A stretch of 64,000 bases of DNA from Gonocerus acuteangulatus (lineage: Eukaryota; Arthropoda; Insecta; Hemiptera; Coreidae). Positions 61,047 through 64,000 of the stretch are shown in pieces (position 1 is the first letter of the stretch; every line of letters starts with the position of its first letter). The notes under the pieces were generated by a model. The model did not search any database. It had not been told where the DNA came from and worked only from the letters and a program-made list of their open reading frames with translations. The stretch covers positions 87,912,972-87,976,971 of the forward strand of contig OX328124.1 in the NCBI GenBank assembly GCA_946811695.1, in the 5' to 3' direction. A program made the translations under genes and the position numbers.

Positions 61047-62960
61047 GGCGCATCTACATCTAGGTCATTAGCGCCGACATCCAGGGTGCAGCGAGGAATT
61101 TTACCAGCGAGCCGTGGGATGATAAAATTCCTGCCAGAGGTTGGGAATCGAACCCACCATCTCCCGCTTATGAATCCAAGGCTCTAGCCATTAGACCACG
61201 GGAGACCCCTTTTATACAATTATCACAATTATAGTAATAAACATCAGTCATATCAGAATAAATGTAATTGCTGTTAATATACACCAAAACAGGTCATTTC
61301 TGTGAGCTTTCACAGTTGAGCAAGCTTATACGTGTTCACATTTATGTACATAATGTTCATATCTGAATAATAATTATTTTTTATAATGAATATGGTTACA
61401 GCACTTGTGCAATGAGTTGGAGGATTGCCAAAATAAATCATGTACTTAGTAGACCATTCAATTTTGGATACAACTAAATACAAACAATGTTTTATATTTA
61501 TTTTAAAATTAAGCAGATTTGAGGAGCTCACTTACAAAACAATCAATCATCGTAGAAAACTATTTTGTTTCATTGACTTCCTCAAATTCATTTGTAACTT
61601 AAAGACTAGCTAGAAATAAATGAAAGTGTTTCTGTTGAACTTACAACTTGCAACTTCCATCGTGCATACTTGACTGTCCAAAGGAAATTTTGACAAATCC
61701 ATCATACAGGAGAAGGTCAGTTTTAACCTAAAAATATACATATAATTATTAGTACTGTTCTTCACTGATTCTGGCTTTTATAGTTAGCAGTACCTTTCAA
61801 GAGGACAAAAATTCCTACCATAGTATCTTTAAAAAATTCTTTGAGGCCTTAGTAATCAGGGGTATCAGGTATTTACATAGATTTTGCTCCACGTTCATAT
61901 TGATCACTTTAAGTCGTAAAATTCATAATTATTTTACAAAAGCTAATTACTTTATGATAATCCTGCTCAATAACTGTGATTGGCTTTTCTAATTTATAAA
62001 GAATCCCATTAAAATATCGTTGTGTCTAAAGTATTTTAATTAAAAATTATGTTTTGACTTATAACCATCATTAGAGCTTCCAGCCAGATTGTGAGAACGT
62101 AAACCTAAATTTACAACAATATCATTCATTGAAACAACTTCATTTATTTCGTCGACGAGTCGGACTTTGTCAAAATTGATACGTATAGAGGTGTCACAGT
62201 GTTAATGCTAATGCATGATATCTTGCTACAGGGGTAAGGGTTTTCAACCTAAGGAAAATTAAAAATGTGCTTTTGTTTAGTTGGCTCTGGCCCATTAAAT
62301 AATATACTGCTCTATATAAGATGTATGCATATTAATATGTTATATGTATCTGTGTGTATGTTTAACTGGACATGACCAGGGCCTCCAAGAAGAATTAAGG
62401 GTCCCATAACCCCCCCCCCACTGTTAACGTGACCAAAAACTATAAATAGAAAACTGATATTTCTTTGAAAATAAAATTAAATACATTTGTAATTGAACGG
62501 ATTCAAAAAAGGTAAGTATATAATTTTATTATTTTAAATTATAATGCAAGTAAAAAATAGATGCTGGGCCTCTGACCAATTGTCTTCCTTCCCCCCCCCC
62601 CCACTCGGAGGCCCTGGATATGACTATTTAACCCATGAGATTTCAAATGATTGTTCTTCAATGAACAGAGAAGAATTGCTTGAAAATAAATATTATATAC
62701 TTTTGTGTGTTTAAAGTTCATCATAAGGACTATTACCTGAGCATGTAGAGAATTTCTCCATCTGGGTTGATCCTGATGAGGACATTCGGCACTGTGACGA
62801 ACTGGAACTCTGCATGCTTGGCATTGGGGAAGTAGACTTCTGGTTTCCAGATAGCCTTCACTAAGTTAGGGTCATTTAGGTCGAGAACTTCAGTAATATC
62901 TTGATGCCGAAGTCTCTCGTCAACCCACTTCTGTCTCAGATATAGGTCTACTTCATAATC
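54630..62960 (-). CDS. Cys-loop ligand-gated anion channel, 5'-incomplete, seven exons
   Basis: Exons in transcript order are 62960-62737, 61727-61645, 60874-60740, 59564-59373, 57546-57478, 56037-55880 and 54788-54630. All splice phases agree and the frame stays open to TAA at 54630. It reads: ligand-binding domain (DYEVDLYLRQKWVDERL, IWKPEVYFPN); Cys-loop C-MMDLSKFPLDSQV-C with the canonical 13 residues; a second cysteine pair C-QESFQIGNYS-C typical of GlyR, GluCl and HisCl receptors; TM1 (HLVQSYLPTILIVVISWVSF); TM2 (VPGRTTLGVTTLLAVSSQ); TM3; a short acidic loop; and TM4 ending YYLAY. This is a chloride-type channel, since PGR replaces the usual PAR selectivity motif. Signal peptide and first exons lie beyond 63 kb. 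A CG12344-like or pHCl-like orphan arthropod subunit is the best guess; the ligand is unknown. Confidence 0.95.
54928..55645 (+). pseudogene. Tc1-like transposase relic
   Basis: It begins with GAGTGCCTTCAAAAGTAATC, like Tc1-family termini. At 55330-55600 the + strand encodes VSYPMVWGCVSSKGVWNLVF, then NTYKFSQDNVSET and LKTPPQTP, which correspond to the Tc1 VWG...QDN-x-x-H...PPQSPDLNP region. Stops interrupt it. It lies in the last introns of the - strand channel, antisense. Confidence 0.75.
55880..56037 (-). CDS. Exon: TM3 end and cytoplasmic loop, - strand channel
   Basis: The acceptor is CTGTTTCAG and the donor is GTC/GTAAGTT. It encodes AFVFCALLEFTFVNYMWRK, then a short loop rich in Asn, Ser and Glu (MNKKNSDSENNEHSS). 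It ends in phase 0. Confidence 0.94.
57478..57546 (-). CDS. Exon: TM2-TM3 linker and TM3 start, - strand channel
   Basis: The acceptor is TATTTTTTAG and the donor is ACAG/GTAAAT. Its 69 bp encode the same peptide as 34936-35004 on the + strand, including VSYVKAIDVWMGTCT, with 14 synonymous codon differences. Confidence 0.95.
57740..57833. mobile_element. 94-bp insertion with 24-bp hairpin and 13-bp target duplications
   Basis: TATTAAAGATTTG flanks it at 57727-57739 and 57834-57846. The first 24 nt (AAGGTAGGAATTGTCGGGGT...) pair with 57776-57799, with one mismatch and one G-U, around an 11-12-nt loop. A 34-nt tail follows. It lies in the intron between the pore exon and the TM3 exon of the - strand channel. 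Origin not recognised. Confidence 0.7.
58470..58740 (-). pseudogene. Relic of a non-LTR retrotransposon C-terminus
   Basis: In - strand frames with stops, fragments such as EKLWKIKDQPPIHLKIMKGK, WKWIAQTQRKPYGAIGKRQL and FAAERTDWHALPDTLCSTRS resemble the conserved C-terminal W-x-G-H/W-x-x-L...LCSTR block of LINE polymerases. Assignment to a clade is not possible. Confidence 0.5.
58935..59137 (+). mobile_element. tRNA-headed SINE with core module, + orientation
   Basis: It has B-box GGGTTTGATTCTC and core AGAAAAAGGTGGTAATCTGT, and ends in AT-rich sequence (ATGTTAACATTTAAATAAAA). It is flanked by AATTAAATT on both sides. It lies in an intron of the - strand channel. Confidence 0.75.
59373..59564 (-). 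CDS. Exon: TM1-TM2 pore exon, - strand channel
   Basis: The acceptor is AAACTTGCAG and the donor is GCAG/GTAATC. Its 192 bp encode NYSCLVAEFYLSRSVGFHLV, TM1 and the pore helix TM2 with DSVPGRTTLGVTTLL. Arg at 0' and Pro at -2' are kept; -1' is Gly rather than Ala. A retroposon 3' end lies only about 12 bp upstream of the acceptor. Confidence 0.95.
59577..59896 (-). mobile_element. 3' end of a CR1/L2-like non-LTR retrotransposon, copy 2, in channel intron
   Basis: It is nearly identical to 30943-31252 apart from an 8-bp duplication, and is 5'-truncated at about 59896. Its (TTCA)n tail lies 12 bp upstream of the splice acceptor for the pore exon (59564), so the tail forms the pyrimidine-rich stretch of that acceptor. 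Confidence 0.8.
60740..60874 (-). CDS. Exon: loop C region, - strand channel
   Basis: The acceptor is TTTCCTATCAG and the donor is ATAG/GTAAGTT. Its 135 bp encode SKTIEELRLIWKTTNPVIMG and LRMPQFEITEIAASECQESF. It carries the first cysteine of the second disulfide found in glycine-, glutamate- and histamine-gated anion channels. Confidence 0.94.
60981..61209 (-). mobile_element. tRNA-headed SINE in channel intron, 11-bp target duplication
   Basis: It has a 60-nt T-run, then the conserved tail, stem and tRNA-like head. TTTTATACAAT occurs at 60970-60980 and 61210-61220. It is inserted in the intron between the Cys-loop and loop-C exons, in the gene's own orientation. Confidence 0.92.
61645..61727 (-). 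CDS. Exon: Cys-loop, - strand channel
   Basis: The acceptor is TATTTTTAG and the donor is AGTT/GTAAGTT. Its 83 bp encode LKLTFSCMMDLSKFPLDSQV followed by CTMEVAS. The two cysteines are 13 residues apart, with the invariant F-P-x-D between them. Confidence 0.95.
62737..62960 (-). CDS. Exon: ligand-binding domain beta strands, - strand channel
   Basis: The acceptor is TTGTTGAAG and the donor is CTCAG/GTAATAG. Its 224 bp start DYEVDLYLRQKWVDERLRHQ and continue through IWKPEVYFPNAKHAEF and VTVPNVLIRINPDGEILYML. The W-x-P-E-x-Y/F-x-x-N motif and the IR-x-x-P-D-G-x-x-L strand are family hallmarks. An ATG further upstream is intronic; the exon probably continues a preceding exon ending near the usual Met-Asp-Tyr. 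Confidence 0.93.
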
Positions 62961-63110
62961 CTTCAACAATAGAAAAGAGATCTTAATTAATAATATTCTC
63001 TTGAAGTCTATAATTTTCACTGATCTGATAAAATCCTTTTTGGTCTATGAGAGATTCTTCACACAAGTGATAATGAGTGTAATTTGAAAAGAGGATATGA
63101 ACAGTAAAAA

Positions 63111-63714
63111 AGTCCGACTCGCAGGAACTGCATCATCTTAGCGCGGTTCCGTTCTTATCCGAAGTGCGATTAGGAAAGGAATAGTAGCTGCTATCGGTAG
63201 GTTTTGATCTTTCGTTAAAAATATAAAATAAAATCTCAAAAAGAAGGAAGCTTAAAGCGCCACATATGGAAACTGACAGTTTTCTAAGCGGATGGGACTC
63301 TCCCGCCATCGCGACGCTTACTCTAGGAAAACTCTATTACCAATATGATTCTTATTTTCTCAGCTTTAATGACATACTCATTCCACCGTTAAATAAACTT
63401 AAAAAACAAAAGTGAGGTAAACAGTGACAAAAACCCGTTTAAAATAACAAAACTAACACTTTCGTAGTTTCAAGCACTTACTTCTCCGACTGACATTGCC
63501 CCATCGAAATTTGCTTCAGAATCTTTTTTTTAGAGAATTTAGTAAGCTTTTGAATGGTTACATCGTACTTCCCACGATTTCTTAACTGTTTTGAAGATAT
63601 TAAGGGGGGAAAATGGTGCTAATACCTACTGATAGCTGCTATATTCCTTCACTAATCGCACTTGAGATAAGAACGGAACCGCGCTAAGATGAAGCAGTTC
63701 CTGCGGGTCGGACT
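63111..63714. repeat. Repeat family X, palindromic-ended derivative (copy J)
   Basis: Both ends are the same terminus in opposite orientation: AGTCCGACTCGCAGGAACTG at 63111 and the inverted equivalent ending GGTCGGACT at 63714, matching over about 48 bp. The CTAA/hairpin end and the TA array are absent. It lies upstream of the first visible exon of the - strand channel. Confidence 0.75.
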
Positions 63715-63884
63715 TTTTTTTTGTCAGACAAATTAATGTGTTATGTTTATATTATAATATAAATATTATGTTTATAAGAAGAACAAATCACTTTAATTGC
63801 GGTGTAAAATATTGTTGCTAGCTAAATCTAAGTATTATATAAGCTCATAAGGAAAAAATGGTGCTAATGACTCAGATTTCGATA

Positions 63885-64000
63885 CACCATAAAAGAAAAA
63901 AAAATTAAGGACAATATACAAAGATTCCGAAGTATTTCATGTCTGTTAATAAAATATTTTATTCTAATCCCAATAACGCAACACTTATACACAAATAAAC
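63885..64000 (+). repeat. Repeat family X, internal fragment running off the window
   Basis: ATTAAGGACAATATACAAAG and CATGTCTGTTAATAAAATAT match the interior of copies C, D and E. The piece continues past the right edge. It follows an A-rich SINE-like tail (63850-63905). Confidence 0.55.

Noticed and set aside
60960..61187. Open frame starting with a long Phe run
   Set aside because: It is the T-tail and body of a reverse-oriented SINE.

Overview
The window is AT-rich eukaryotic DNA from an invertebrate, most likely an arthropod. The evidence is split genes with GT-AG introns, arthropod-type Cys-loop chloride-channel exons, a SINE head that reads like arthropod 5S rRNA, and a dense mixture of transposon families (Penelope-like, Jockey and CR1/L2-like, piggyBac, mariner, Tc1, several SINEs) with long (TA)n arrays. 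The species cannot be fixed from the sequence.

Two real genes are clear, and they are paralogues arranged tail to tail. On the + strand, three exons (34936-35004, 40274-40401, 44306-44455) encode TM3, the intracellular loop and TM4 of a glycine/glutamate-type ligand-gated anion channel; its N-terminal exons were not found here. On the - strand, seven exons between 62960 and 54630 encode most of a second channel, from mid-ligand-binding domain through the Cys-loop, loop-C cysteines, TM1-TM4 and stop; its first exons lie beyond the right edge. The TM3 exons are both 69 bp, encode the same peptide and differ at 14 of 23 codons, all synonymously, so the duplication is old and TM3 is under strong constraint.

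The left half (1-34 kb) holds almost no recognisable gene. It is dominated by a repeat family with one end AGTCCGACTCGCAGG and the other end a hairpin followed by GCGCTAA, usually with a (TA)n array about 130 bp inside the second end (copies at 4785, 8982, 13043, 18156, 22646, 27019, 33228, 35890, 52671, 63111). A 1.7-kb fold-back element (18282-19998) sits inside the (TA)n of one copy. A degenerate Jockey-like retroposon occupies 10.3-11.75 kb. A possible terminal exon (22267-22464, - strand) and a possible internal exon (14637-14741, + strand) have no recognised family.

The middle and right (34-64 kb) are introns and the intergenic space between the channels. They contain a Penelope-like element with YVDD and GIY-YIG (40.65-42.13 kb), G-rich MITEs, tRNA- and 5S-headed SINEs that share core and tail modules, a piggyBac deletion derivative inside a mariner relic (47.26-48.10 kb), a Tc1 relic, minisatellites, and a 94-bp hairpin insertion with 13-bp target duplications inside an intron. 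A retroposon tail abuts one channel splice acceptor and appears to supply its polypyrimidine tract.
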